From contig CP136064.1 of assembly GCA_032622095.1 (NCBI GenBank), forward strand, positions 136,853,954-136,917,953: a stretch of 64,000 nt of DNA, read 5' to 3'. Every line of letters begins with the position of its first letter. Position 1 is the first letter of the stretch. Below the pieces are notes generated by a model. It was not told where the DNA came from, did not search any database, and saw only the letters and a program-made list of their open reading frames with translations. Source of the DNA: Siphonodentalium dalli (lineage: Eukaryota; Mollusca; Scaphopoda; Gadilida; Siphonodentaliidae). The position numbers were made by a program, and so were the translations under genes. Shown in pieces: positions 1-9,869 of the stretch.

Positions 1-1
1 A

Positions 2-421
2 CCGAAACGAAGTATTAGATATAAACTCGACAAAGTAAAAGATCTTATCAGTGAATATGATGTTCTATGTTTCAGCGAAACAGATCTTGATGTCACACAC
101 CCTTCTGAAAATTTACAAATAGATGGTTTTAGAACCCCCATCCGAGAAGATTGTGATCAATATGGCGGTGGAATATGTGTCTACTTTGGAGAACACTTAG
201 TATAAACCCGTCGGGAAGGCCTAGAATTTGATTTATCGATGATGTGGTTCGACATCCAGTCGGCAACATGTAATATCATCTTGGCATTATCATACCGGTC
301 CGATGCTTTTTGTGGTACAAACTACTGGAATCTTTTCGATAAAGCGATTCATGAAGCTCTCGAAATTACACCAAATATGGTCAGACTTAACTCTAATATT
401 TTGGACCCCATTCTAAACTAA
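2..421 (+). pseudogene. Non-LTR retrotransposon endonuclease fragment (decayed, 5' cut by window edge)
   Basis: Reading frame 2 from the window edge encodes an apurinic-endonuclease-like stretch with the hallmark order of LINE ORF2 N-termini: a segment ending DVLCFSETDL (the SET motif carries the catalytic Glu), then DGFRTPIRED, then YGGGICVYF. An in-frame TAA at 203-205 interrupts it, and the same frame continues to 421 with LALSYRSD and LFDKAIHEAL. It is therefore one decayed coding segment, not the short ORF at 239 that a start-codon search suggests. The family cleaves target DNA to prime reverse transcription. No RT domain follows, so the copy is truncated. The SET/GGG pattern is typical of Jockey/CR1-type elements, but the clade is inferred. 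Confidence 0.7.
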
Positions 422-429
422 GCACAATA

Positions 430-1320
430 ATGGATTATTGCTCCATCAGAAATGTACAGAAATGTACTCATCTAATTTGCACCAGTATATCATCGACTAT
501 TCTATTACGTTACAATAATATGTACATACATACATGTACATCTATCTCAATTCACTTGCATGAACATCACCGACCACACGAGTGGGATATAACAGTCGTA
601 TTTATGATATGTTGACATTTTAACCATTTTACCAACAAAACAAAAAACGACCACATGCTTGTGACATACGAAACGTATACTAAAGTTTACTAAATTATTT
701 GAACAAATCCATCCATATTATTCGACTTTCCTATATGTTACACTAATATTTTCACGCATATAAGTACACTATTATCGATTCACCTATATGAACGACACCG
801 ACCATATGAGTGTGACATAGTAGATTTAGCTGTCTTCTTTACTAATTTTAAACTCATGTTGTCAATTGTCATATATCCGACACCGAACGACCACATGAAT
901 ATATCTATATCATCGTGCATATATACTCTTTAGCTCAATACCTATATACATTTAGATCAATTGTTGCACCAACCATATACAGACGTATACTGTCTCTAGA
1001 ACATTAGTAATATCTTAATGCGAAGCTGTAACAATTATATCACTCCTTTCCAACAACTAAACGTCCAGAATGGCGGTCACATGGCTGGAAAAGTAAGGCA
1101 AGATGACATTCAAACCGGTCAGCAAATGTATTAACATTACATTTGTTTGGTTTTACCCCTCCCCCATCCATAGTATGAATGAAATGTGTGTGTGTCTAAT
1201 CATCAATGTTGTTTTTGCATTAAACATTATATACTATTTATCAACTTAACAGTATATTATACATGTACTATATGTCCATTCAGCAAATGATATGTGTACT
1301 ATAATCCATTCAAAGGATCT
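430..1320. repeat. Non-coding AT-rich stretch with a degenerate tandem repeat
   Basis: No coding sequence is recognised. A block around 571-670 with words such as CCGACCACACGAGTGGGATAT and ACGACCACATG recurs at about 797-905 as CCGACCATATGAGTGTGACAT and ACGACCACATG, spaced roughly 230 bp. It reads as a two-unit degenerate tandem duplication. Short ORFs here are not supported by any family resemblance. Confidence 0.4.
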
Positions 1321-2650
1321 ATGGCGTGTTGGTGTTGTAAAATTGTATCTGCCAACTGCCGAGGGTTACACCGCGTGGAGAAACGTCGCGATGTTTTTAA
1401 TTACCTTAAAGGTCTCGGGGTTCTATTTACTGTTTACAAGACACACATTTTACAATTGAAATAGAAAACATTATCAAATCAGAATGGGGATTTGACTGTA
1501 GGTTCGCATCTTATGATTCCCAATCTAGGGGTGTGGCCATACTTTTCAGAAACTCGTTACAGTTCAAAATCCACGACTCAAGATGCGACAACAATGGCAA
1601 TTGTTTGATATTAGATATTATGATAGAAGATATGCGCATTGCATTGGCTGCTATTTATAGACCCGAGCCGTTATGATGAAATTCACGAACTGATCCGAAC
1701 AATTGGCAATACACAGATTATTATATGAGGTGACTGGAATCTTGTGCAGGAACAAAATCTAGATACAAAACATTATATTAACGTTAATAACCCGAAAGCA
1801 AAATCAACAGTTAAATCCCCAGCTGGCAGTCTGGAACTGACTGACTCATGGAGACTAAATAACCCACAACGAACAGATTTACATGGCGACGTTCCCGACC
1901 ACTAAAATTGGCCCGGCTCGACTTTTTGTTGATATCATCTGATCTTTTGAATCTGATATCCGATACTCCGGACATACACACGGGATATAAAAGCGACAAC
2001 TCAATTATCTCACTCGATCTTCGCGTCAATAATATAAAGCATGGCCGCGGTTTCTGGAAATTCAAAAGTTCTCTTTCATTCAGACTGGATTATCAAAATA
2101 TCGTTAGAGATACAATACAGGAAAACGTTAGAGGATACAAAATCTCGCATGGATTTTCAGATAAATCTCCACACATGTTCGCAATATCCGACGCATTATT
2201 TTTAGACGCTCTGCTGTTAGATTTACGTGGGAAAACAATTCAACATTCTTCGCGTTTGAAAAAGCAGAACGAAAAGAAAGATCACGCTCTAGATAGAAAA
2301 TCGGAGATCGAACGTATATTGGACAACTCGAAATACACAAATAATAGCGAATTATTGAATGAAATTTCTAATATAGACATACAACTAACCGCTAGTAGAA
2401 AGGATAACATTGCCGGACAAATGATTCTCACCAAAGCCAAGTCCATTGAAGATGGAGAGAAACCGACGCAATATTTCCTAAACATGGAGAAGTGACAGTA
2501 TATTTCAAAATCCCTAGCTGAAGTAGTGGACCAATCGAACCGCATAGTATCACTACTTCAAAATGAACGAGGTTGCAGAACGTTTTACGATGAATTAATA
2601 AAAGCGACTAAAATAGGACAATCATCGTCGCAAGTGAAATTGGAAAAATG
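1321..2650 (+). pseudogene. LINE ORF2 endonuclease and pre-RT region, frameshifted
   Basis: From ATG 1321 the frame encodes SANCRGLHRVEKRRDVFNYL, then shifts near 1437 into QDTHFTIEIENI (QDTH sits at the catalytic Glu position of the QETH motif, here Asp) and SQSRGVAILF. Stops occur near 1673 and 1725, just before GDWNLV. A further shift near 1895 leads into the 195-residue frame starting at 1908 with RLDFLLISSDL, SDNSIISLDL and GRGFWKFKSSL, ending at the pre-RT motif GEKPTQYFLNMEK and a TGA at about 2493. In L1-type elements this module nicks the target DNA. Several independent lesions make the copy inactive. Confidence 0.72.
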
Positions 2651-2734
2651 AATTAAGGTGTTCCCTTCACTGGAAACAAATATTTTCATCACCCTTCAAA
2701 CTATTAGTCGACACAAAACTACGCTGATTTCAAT

Positions 2735-2990
2735 ACCGAATATTGACTAGAATTATAGGCACGAACAGACTTTTGAACATAATGCGAATTAGGTCAGATG
2801 GTCTATGTCTCATATGTAACGTCGCAAATGAATCAATTTCGCATATTTTCTTTGACTGTCCATTTGTAAGAACGTTTTTAAATACCACTCAGGCCTGGCT
2901 AGAACGCTATCAACTGGGCATCTCGCTTTCTCGGAAAAACATTCTTTTTTGGGATTGGTGCTTACAATAAAAACAACGAAGTAAAATTTC
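2735..2990 (+). pseudogene. LINE ORF2 C-terminal zinc-knuckle fragment
   Basis: The frame around 2743-2970 encodes IIGTNRLLNIMRIRSDGLC followed by CLICN, SHIFFDC and WLERYQLGI. The C-x2-C...H-x4-C arrangement is the C-terminal zinc knuckle of L1-like ORF2 proteins, just after the RT/thumb. The tail continues in a second frame (KNNEVKFLISSVKW) after about 2968, so a frameshift is present. It belongs with the endonuclease island upstream; the two flank the RT deletion. Confidence 0.65.
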
Positions 2991-3085
2991 TTATTAGTAG
3001 TGTAAAATGGTCCAGGAGATGAGGGACCCTGTAGGCTGACAAATGAAATAAGTCGCTCTTCAAAAGCTACTATTTCTACATACTT

Positions 3086-3093
3086 TATATTCT
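3086..3093 (+). repeat. Left 8-bp target-site duplication TATATTCT
   Basis: TATATTCT lies immediately before the foldback terminus ACAGACATG and is repeated exactly at 5322-5329 immediately after CATGTCTGT. Confidence 0.85.
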
Positions 3094-5321
3094 ACAGACA
3101 TGAGAATTGGAACTTATTCCCTATTCCTTATTTTCAAAAATGTCGCTTTCGACCGATTTGACTGCATGGGTGGGTGGCCCGCCCAAAATAACACCTAGAA
3201 AGACACCGACCCCCACCATCACCCCCGGGGGGTGCCACCCCGAGGGGGTGAAAATGGGGTATGGACCATTTTCGAGAACGGTAAGGATTTCGACCGATTT
3301 GACGACATGGGTGGGTGGCCCGCCCCAAATAACATATAGAAACACCACGACCCCCCACCCATCACCCCCGAGGGGGTGAAAATGGGGTATGGACCATTTT
3401 CGAGAACGGTAAGGATTTTGACCGATTTGACGGCATGGGCGGGTGGCCCGCCCCAAATACCACCTATAAACACCCGACTACCCACCCATCACCAGGGGGT
3501 GATGGGTGGGGGTTCGGAGTGTTTCTATGTGGTATTTGGGGCGGGCCACCCACCCATGCCGTCAAATCGGTCGAAATCCTTACCGTTCTCGAAAATGGTC
3601 CATACCACATATTCACCCCCTCGGGTGGCACCCCCCGGGGTGATGGGAGGGGGTAGGGGTCTTTCTAAGTGGTATTTGGGGCGGGCCACCCACCCATGTA
3701 GTCAAATCGGTCGAAATTCTTACCGTTCTCGAAAATGGTCCATACCCCATTTTCACCCATCGGGTGGCACCCCCGGGGGTGATGGGTGGGGTGTCGGAGT
3801 GTTTCTAGGTGTTATTTGGGGCGGGCCACCCACCCATGCCGTCAAATCGGTCGAAATCCTTACCGTTCTCGAAAATGGTCCATACCCCATTTTCACCCCC
3901 TCGGGTGGCACCCCGGGGGTGATGGTGGGGGTCGGGGTGTTTCTAGGTGGTATTTGGGGCGGGCCACACACCCATGCCGTCAAATCGGTTGAAATCCTTA
4001 CCGTTCTCGAAAATGGTCCATACCCCATTTTCACCCCCACGGGTAGCACCCCCGGGTGTGATGGGTTGGGGGTCGGAGTGTTTCTAGATGGTATTTGGGG
4101 CGGGCCACCCACCCAAATACCACATAGAAACACTCCGACCCCCCCCCATCCATCACCCCCTGGTGATGGTCGAAAATGGTCCATACCTCATTTTCACTCC
4201 CTCGGGGTGGCACCCCCCGGGGGTGATGGGTGGGGGTCGGGGTGTTTATAGGTGGTATTTGGGGCGGGCCACCCACCCATGCCGTCAAATCGGTCGAAAT
4301 CCTTACCGTTCTCGAAAATGGTCCATACCCCATTTTCACCCCCTCGGGGGTGATGGGTGGGGGTCGTGCTGTTTCTATGTGGTATTTGGGGCGGGCCACC
4401 CACCATGCCGTCAAATCGGTCGAAATCCTTACCGTTCTCGAAAATGGTCCATACCTCATTTTCACCCCTTCGGGTGGCACCCCCTGGGGGTGATGGGTGG
4501 GGGTCGGTGTGTTTCTATGTGGTATTTGGGGCGGGCCACCCACCCATGCCGTCAAATCGGTCGAAATCCTTACCGTTCTCGAAAATGGTCCATACCCCAT
4601 TTTCACCCCCTCGGGTGGCACCCCCCCCCGGGGTGATGGGTTGGGGATCGGAGTGTTTCTAGGTGGTATTTGGGCGGGCCACCCACCCATGCCGTCAAAT
4701 CGGTCGAAATTCTTACCGTTCTCGAAAATGGTCCATATCCCATTTTCACCCCCTCGGGGTGGCACCCCCGGGGTGATGGGTGGGGGTCGGGGTGTTTCTA
4801 GTTGGTATTTGGGCGGGCCACCCACCCATGCCGTCAAATCGGTCGAAATCCTTACCGTGCTCGAAAATGGCCCATACCCCATTTTCACCTCCTCGGGGGT
4901 GATGGGTTGGGGGTCGGAGTGTTTCTAGATGGTATTTGGGGCGGGCCACCCACCCATGCCGTCAAATCGGTCGAAATCCTTACCGTTCTCGAAAATGGTC
5001 CATACCCCATTTTTACCCCCTCGGGGTGGCACCCCCGGGGTGATGGGTGGGGTCGGGTGTTTCTAGGTGGTATTTGGGGCGGGACACCCACCCATGCCGT
5101 CAAATCGGTCGAAATCCTTACCGTGCTCGAAAATGGTCCATACCCCATTTTCACCCCTCGGGGTGGCACCCCCGGGGGTGATGGGTGGGGGGGGGGGGGT
5201 CGGGTGTTTCTAGGTGGTATTTGGGGCGGGCCACCCACCCATGCCGTCAAATCGGTCGAAAGCGACATTTTTGAAAATAAGGAATAAGGAATAGGGAATA
5301 AGTTCCAATTGTCATGTCTGT
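3094..5321. mobile_element. GC-rich foldback element of ~140-bp tandem monomers, 8-bp TSD
   Basis: The outer ~75 bp on each side are nearly perfect inverted repeats: left ACAGACATGAGAATTGGAAC, then TTATTCCCTATTCC, then TTTTCAAAAATGTCGCTTTC; the right end is the reverse complement with one extra CTTATTC unit. Inside is a GC-rich array of a monomer containing GGGCGGGCCACCCACCCATG, GTCAAATCGGTCGAAA and TTCTCGAAAATGGTCCATAC. The exact 8-bp duplication TATATTCT on both sides marks a transposition-like insertion into the Penelope-like copy. The plan resembles Drosophila FB elements (tandem repeats inside terminal inverted repeats), but FB duplications are 9 bp, so no superfamily is claimed. No transposase is encoded. 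Confidence 0.85.
3160..5265. repeat. Inverted tandem array of ~140-bp GC-rich monomers
   Basis: The landmark GGTATTTGGGGCGGGCCACC recurs in forward orientation near 3531, 3670, 3809, 3949, 4089, 4254, 4381, 4521, 4666, 4804, 4931, 5067 and 5216 (spacing 127-165, mostly 136-145). Its reverse complement occurs about three times between 3164 and 3470. Orientation switches at a palindrome centred near 3495 (CACCCATCACC/GGGGTGATGGGTG). A second short inverted piece lies at about 4113-4155. Long ORFs through the array exist in all frames and are low-complexity artefacts. Confidence 0.9.
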
Positions 5322-5329
5322 TATATTCT
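5322..5329 (+). repeat. Right 8-bp target-site duplication TATATTCT
   Basis: Exact match to 3086-3093, directly following CATGTCTGT, the reverse complement of the left terminus of the foldback element. Confidence 0.85.
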
Positions 5330-6249
5330 GCAATTCCTCCAAACTCATAATTATGCAAGTGGCACACGAATCAGTACATAACTGTGAAGGCATCGACACA
5401 TATCTACTCGTTTTACGATGAACCAGAATATCTCCCAAATTACTGTCTCTCCTGTATGAGATTAAAGGCGGCTCGGCAAAAACCGCCCGCATCCGGTCTG
5501 ATTCATGTAGAATATCCATCTGCTTCCTGGTTATCTCTCCCAACCCCGGGAGAGTACTGTTATATGTCACCACAATAGGTACCCTTTCATTGTTGGACAC
5601 ATTGGCTGTTTTCCGGCGTTCTAACAATTGCTTCCTGTCTAATCTATCGACCTTTATGAGCTGTTTATCGATGAATCGCACACTGTGTCCCCTCCGCCTT
5701 AACTGCTTTTTTTAATTCACGGCGATGTCGCAAATAATCTGCCTGTTTTTCACAAATTCTCCTAATGCGAATACCTAGACCATACACCACCGATCTCTTT
5801 ATGTGAGCGGGATGGCTAGAAGCCCTGTCCAGATACAGCATCTTATATGTCGGTTTTCTATACAAATCCGTATACAATTTCCCATCCGACATCCGACAAT
5901 TTACATCCGACAATTTCCAATTTCCCACCACTGTATCCAGAAATAAAATTTTATCATCTGCATATCGAAGTTCAACTTTAATCTTGGGATGTATTGAATT
6001 AGCGTGGGCAATGAAATTTACCAGTTGTTCAATACCATGAGTCCACACACCGAATCCGTCATCTATATACCTTTTGTAGAAGGTCGGCGCCTGATTATAC
6101 TTTAAGAGTGATTCGTCCCATTTCCTCATAAATGTACATGCGTAATTTCTCCCAAGTCGCGATCCTATGGCATCTCCGTCGTTTTGCAGAAATGATTTCT
6201 CAGCAAGATTGAAGTTATTGTTTTCCAACACTAGGTCTATCATTTCCAT
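5330..6249 (-). pseudogene. Penelope-like reverse transcriptase, C-terminal two-thirds
   Basis: Reading leftward from 6249, the protein shows DGDAIGSRLGRNYACTFM, YKRYIDDGFGVWTHG (the YxDD active site as YIDD), FLDTVVGNW, LYTDLYRKPT, SHPAHIKRSVVYG and LRIRRICEKQ. This series is characteristic of PLE reverse transcriptases. The frame breaks near 5680 and resumes as RVPIVVTYNSTLPGLGEI, MRAVFAEPPLISYRR, NLGDILVHRK and the cysteine pair CTDSCATC. The RT N-terminus is missing upstream of about 6260 and no clear GIY-YIG nuclease is visible. Downstream the frame is cut by the foldback insertion at 5322. PLE proteins copy RNA at chromosomal nicks; this copy is dead. Confidence 0.8.
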
Positions 6250-6357
6250 CGCATACTTTGTTTCGATTATTGGTTAACGTCGTTGTAAATATCCGCCATT
6301 GTTATTTTTATGTTTATCTGAATGCCATCTTATGATTTTGTCTGAATAATATCAACT

Positions 6358-6384
6358 GAGGAAGGCCTAAGGTCGAAAACTTTT
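6358..6384 (+). ncRNA. Candidate hammerhead-ribozyme core in the Penelope terminal repeat
   Basis: CTGAGGA is followed by GGCC-TAA-GGTC (a 4-bp stem with one G-U pair) and then GAAA, matching the CUGANGA / stem II / GAAA order of hammerhead cores. Penelope-like elements are known to carry such ribozymes in their terminal repeats. One unpaired A lies before stem II, and stem III plus the cleavage triplet were not identified with confidence, so activity is uncertain. Confidence 0.35.
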
Positions 6385-6504
6385 GAAGAGCGACTTATTT
6401 AATTTGTAAACTTTCTTATACTATCAATTCTGAAATATTATCTATATAAAACAAAATTTAACTCCGACGAACGAACTCTGAAATTACTCATTCGAGAAAT
6501 AGAG

Positions 6505-6649
6505 GATCTCACATGAGTTTCTATTTTATACGGAATTTATCAACCGAGTTCACTAAATTCGATTTGAGCCGAGGTTTACCGAGGCTCAAATAGAATTTAG
6601 AGGACGAGGTTGATAAATTACGTATAAAATAGGACGAGTGTGAGATACC
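6505..6649. repeat. Small foldback element (about 65-bp arms)
   Basis: Left arm GATCTCAC...CTATTTTATACG, AATTTATCAACC, CTAAATTC, ATTTGAGCC; the right arm (6582-6649) is its near-complement ending GTGAGATAC. The loop is about 12 bp. This is a MITE-like hairpin element with no coding capacity. Target duplications were not clear. Confidence 0.7.
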
Positions 6650-7078
6650 TTTTATCACATGATCAAAGAAACCCGAAGCAACGCGAAATATTCATCGAAA
6701 ACAACAATCATAAACTACAGCGATCGCAAGTGATTTGAAGAACGCCGTGACGTCATCGCACGCGCTGATATTAAACGTGTCTATTACCGATAATTATGAA
6801 ACTGCTTTTATGGACAAATTATGTGATAATTTGAATTACGATATAAGTCGTATCGATATATTGCACTGAACTCCGACGATCTGAACCATTTCCAACTCGA
6901 GTGGGGGGACTTAATGAAAGCCATGCAACAACAATAGGGCACACACATAACTAACTTAGCAGGGAACATAATTATCTTGAATAGTAAATAGTTCGATTTT
7001 ACAATCTGAGATTCGGAAAACCAGTCCAAAGTTCATGAACAAATTTGAGACAGAATATAACTGGCATATATATATCTA
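6650..7078. other. No recognisable feature
   Basis: AT-rich non-coding sequence between the small foldback and the first Helitron-like repeat. No domain, long ORF or repeat was recognised. Confidence 0.5.
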
Positions 7079-7734
7079 TCTATTATATATTTTGGGAAAT
7101 CTGTCTGTCTGTCTGTCTGTCTCTGTGTGTGTGTTTGTGTTCGCGATGGACTCGAAAACGACAGAGCCGATTTCGATGAAACTTGGTATGTGGGGGTACT
7201 TTCGGCCGGGGAGTGGCATGGGCCTATTAATTTTCTCGTGCGATGTGACCTCGACCTTGAAATCGGGTCATTTCAAAGTCAAACGCCCGAGTATCACGGG
7301 ATTTCGATGAAAATTAGAGTCTAGGGATACTTTCGTATGGGGAGTGTCGTAAGCCTATTCGTTTGCGCGTGCGACGTGACCTTGACCTTGAAATCGGGTC
7401 AATTCAAGGTCAAATCGCGAATTTTGATGGGATTTCCACGAAATTTTATAACATAGGGTTACTTTTGTCCACTGAGTGTTTTGGACGGGTCAAATCGTGA
7501 CCCCGACCTGACCTTGACCTTCAAAATTATCAATTCGTGGTCAAATAGGGTAAAACCGGATGGATTTCGACGGGTACTTTTGTCGGGTAATTTTGTCCGG
7601 GCAGTCTTTTGGACGGGTCAAATCGTGACCCCACCTGACCTTGACCTTCAAAATGGACAATTCAAGGTCAAATCGCACAATTCGTCGAAAAGCAGAGGGG
7701 AAACAGCCCGGACGAAGTCGGGTCCACCTGCTAG
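7079..7734 (+). mobile_element. Non-autonomous Helitron-like repeat, copy 1
   Basis: It begins A|TCTATTATATATTTTGGG followed by (TGTC)n and ends with a short hairpin CCCG-GACGAAGT-CGGG, about 10 bp of spacer and CTAG. The order TC...hairpin...CTAG, with A before, is the Helitron terminal signature. Internally there are about four imperfect ~120-bp subunits containing TTTCGATGAAACTTGG, GGGTACTTT, and TGACCTTGACCTTGAA with TCAAGGTCA. No Rep/helicase is encoded. An inverted full copy of the family lies at 12163-12771. ORFs through it are repeat translations. Confidence 0.75.
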
Positions 7735-7912
7735 TCTATTATATATTTTGGAAGATATGTGTGTGTGTGTGTGTGTGTTCGCGATGGACTCGAACACGGA
7801 TGGACCGATTTCGACCAAACTTTGTACGGACACGTAATTCGACCCGGGAACGAACATGGGCCTATTGATTTTCAGATCCGAGATCAACTTTTCACGTGCC
7901 GAGGTCAAATCT
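7735..7912 (+). mobile_element. Helitron-like repeat, copy 2, truncated, fused head-to-tail to copy 1
   Basis: Directly after copy 1's CTAG the sequence restarts with TCTATTATATATTTTGGAAG, a TG run, TTCGCGATGGACTCGAA and GACCGATTTCGACCAAACTT, i.e. the 5' end of the same family with no spacer. Similarity fades near 7912 after CGAGGTCAAAT. This is a head-to-tail junction of two family members. Confidence 0.7.
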
Positions 7913-8575
7913 GTTTTTACGCTGTGTTACGGGACTTTCATTTGAGTTCGGTGTTTACAAATCGATTCGAAACAGCGCGAATAATAAAATGCCAGTCATA
8001 ATAATGACACTGTGAGAATCTTTCGTGTTTCCTCTTTCCAACGATATATAATGCGTATGTATCCGTTTTAGTTATCTGCCTCAATTATCAAGAAGAAGTG
8101 GTACTATCTTCCATCAGGATAAAAACAATGCGTAACTTCTATGACGTCGTTAGAGGTCATAACGTTAGATCAAGTTAACGCTTAACCGACCGATGCATTT
8201 AACTGTTTCAGACGTCTTGGCGATATCTCGGGCACCGATGTAAATTTATCTTTACGTTGAAACTTGATAATTAATGAGCGTGTGTATATGAGGCGCGTTT
8301 ATATACTTGAGTGGAAATCAAATCGTGTTAAACTGGCGGATTTTTACGGACGATATACGTGTATACATGTACGCATACAACGTATTAGCAAGGTGTGTGT
8401 GAGTTGTGTACGAATTTCGACACGCCCACCATTCCCGTCTATATATCTATGTAATCGTTGTCATCAGATATTGATCTGTACATAAATGTGTAATATAATG
8501 GAAAAAAAAAAAATAACTGGTACAATATTAGACAACCGCGTTTTTTTCTACTCGTACCACATTATTGGAAATCAA
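7913..8575. other. No recognisable feature
   Basis: Non-coding sequence with GC content close to its surroundings. No conserved domain, splice-flanked exon or repeat partner was recognised. Confidence 0.45.
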
Positions 8576-8699
8576 TCTTCCTAAACACAACCAATCTTCC
8601 TAGACACAAGTTTCCTAAACACAAACTTCGTTTGTCATAAATTCGGAAAACACACCTAAACATAATCGCCACAGCTCCAAAACCCTATCCAGTTTATAG

Positions 8700-9081
8700 A
8701 ATATGTCATCGGAAGGTTAGTGTGAACCATAGTAAACTCCGAAACTATTGTAGCGACTTAAAGAGTGACATGCAAAATAACCACATAGCATATAGTCCTA
8801 AATGTCAATTTGGTTTCCAGAAGGAGGATGCCAGTCATCTCTTCTTCAACTGTCCATTGTTCACCAACCAGAGAAGAATATTTTACCACAAACTTGATAC
8901 TAATAACTTTCGTATAGAAAATACTAAGCATCTTCTCTGTGTAATTTCTGAAAATGGGCATAGAAGAAATATATTACGATTTCATATTACACAGTCCCAC
9001 ACTACTGCAACCAAATGTTTTGGGTACCATCATTTATTTTTCTCCAATACGACAGACAACATGTCATTGAAAAAACATTAA
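8700..9081 (+). pseudogene. LINE ORF2 C-terminal fragment with zinc knuckle
   Basis: The 119-residue frame from 8722 reads LRNYCSDLKSDMQNNHI, SPKCQFGFQKEDASHLFFNC and PLFTNQRRIFYHKL. The pattern C-x-F/C-G...E-x-A-x-H-x3-N-C-P is the C-terminal zinc-binding tail of non-LTR retrotransposon ORF2. One expected Cys is Phe (CQFG instead of C-x-CG). No RT domain precedes it, so this is a 3'-end fragment typical of 5'-truncated LINE insertions. Clade unknown. Confidence 0.65.
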
Positions 9082-9710
9082 ATGCCCGGCCTTTTTAGAC
9101 ACAACTTATGACAACGTGAGAAAAAATACTGGACAATATATATATATATATTATACATATATTCACATCTATTTCCCTCCTTAAATACACAAATTTCATC
9201 CTGCCATCTTATTTAAATGTTATGTTACGGCTTTTGTGCGGGAGAGGGACGTCACTAATAAATTTGACAAAACTTGTGTCCCAATCCCCATGTATATAAT
9301 TGATATAAAAAAAAAATATGTTTGAATCAAACGCTGTGGCCAAAACATTAAAAGGCCTGAGATTCCATCAATACCATACTTCGTACGATTTTCCAAATAT
9401 ATTTTATCGCACACGCTGTTAATGTGTAGTACGACAGTCCAGTGTGTAAACATCGCGACGGTATCGATGTTCGTACATGTTAAGCGAACGTGGTATTTAT
9501 TTAAATACACTTTTAAAGGTTCATAATTAATAATACAAATAAGGTATAGTACAACTGGCCCATTTGAAGGTACATAAAATGTAAATGAAATTTAAAGCGA
9601 CTTAAGCGATGACATTTGTATTAATATAACTGTATTACCTTCCACGTCTATGTATCCGTGACATGGTACACTCTTAAAACATTCGATTTCACACGAAACC
9701 AAAATGGGGT
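9082..9710. other. AT-rich non-coding stretch with a short (TA)n tract
   Basis: A TA microsatellite lies at about 9138-9152. The rest shows no domain, repeat partner or RNA gene. The minus-strand ORF at 9220-9510 has no family resemblance and is not called. Confidence 0.45.
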
Positions 9711-9718
9711 TTGAACCT

Positions 9719-9834
9719 TGTCACAGATATGGAACCCAATGTGATCGTGATCAAAACCAACAAGATGTGGTTTTGATCGGAACAAAATAAAATGGTTTTG
9801 ATCAAAACCAATTGGGTTCCATAATATTTGTGAC
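9719..9834. repeat. Foldback hairpin, about 42-bp arms
   Basis: Left arm TTGTCACAGATATGGAACCC, AAT, GATCAAAACCA; right arm TGGTTTTGATCAAAACC, AATTGGGTTCCATAATA, TTTGTGAC. The reverse complement of the right arm matches the left with a few mismatches. The motif TTGATCAAAACC also recurs locally. MITE-like, non-coding. Confidence 0.6.
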
Positions 9835-9869
9835 AAAATGGTCAAAACCAAATGTTTTTTTGATAACTT

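Larger units (their letters stand above)
1321..3030 (+). mobile_element. L1/Tx1-like non-LTR retrotransposon remnant with the RT domain deleted
   Basis: Two coding islands of one LINE ORF2 lie on the same strand in the right order: an endonuclease plus pre-RT region (1321-2650) and a C-terminal zinc-knuckle region (about 2735-2990). The whole reverse transcriptase that should separate them (normally more than 1 kb) is missing; the join lies near 2650-2740. The element is abutted on the right by the end of the Penelope-like copy. The clade assignment rests on remembered motif order (NCRG, QDTH, GDWN, RLDF, GRGFWKF, GEKPTQYF) and would need a phylogeny. Confidence 0.7.
3035..6415 (-). mobile_element. 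Penelope-like retroelement, 5'-truncated, with inverted terminal repeats
   Basis: A minus-strand reverse transcriptase of Penelope type (5330-6249) is bounded on both sides by copies of one short sequence in inverted orientation: AAATAAGTCGCTCTTCAAAA at about 3051-3072 and TTTTGAAGAGCGACTTATTT at about 6382-6402. Penelope elements are known to carry terminal repeats (pLTRs) that may be direct or inverted. The foldback element is inserted at 3094-5321. Outer limits are approximate because no target duplication was found. Confidence 0.65.

Noticed and set aside
3107-5367. Many ORFs of 60-291 codons in all six frames, rich in GWHP, GGPPTHAVKSVEILTV and similar
   Set aside because: They are translations of the GC-rich ~140-bp monomers, open in several frames at once because of composition. 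No gene is implied.
7035-7868. Plus-strand ORFs starting MNKFETEYNWH and MDGSNRDPDL
   Set aside because: They lie inside the Helitron-like repeats and are repeated by the inverted copy at 12107-12947. Overlapping frames and (TG)n tracts show repeat translation.
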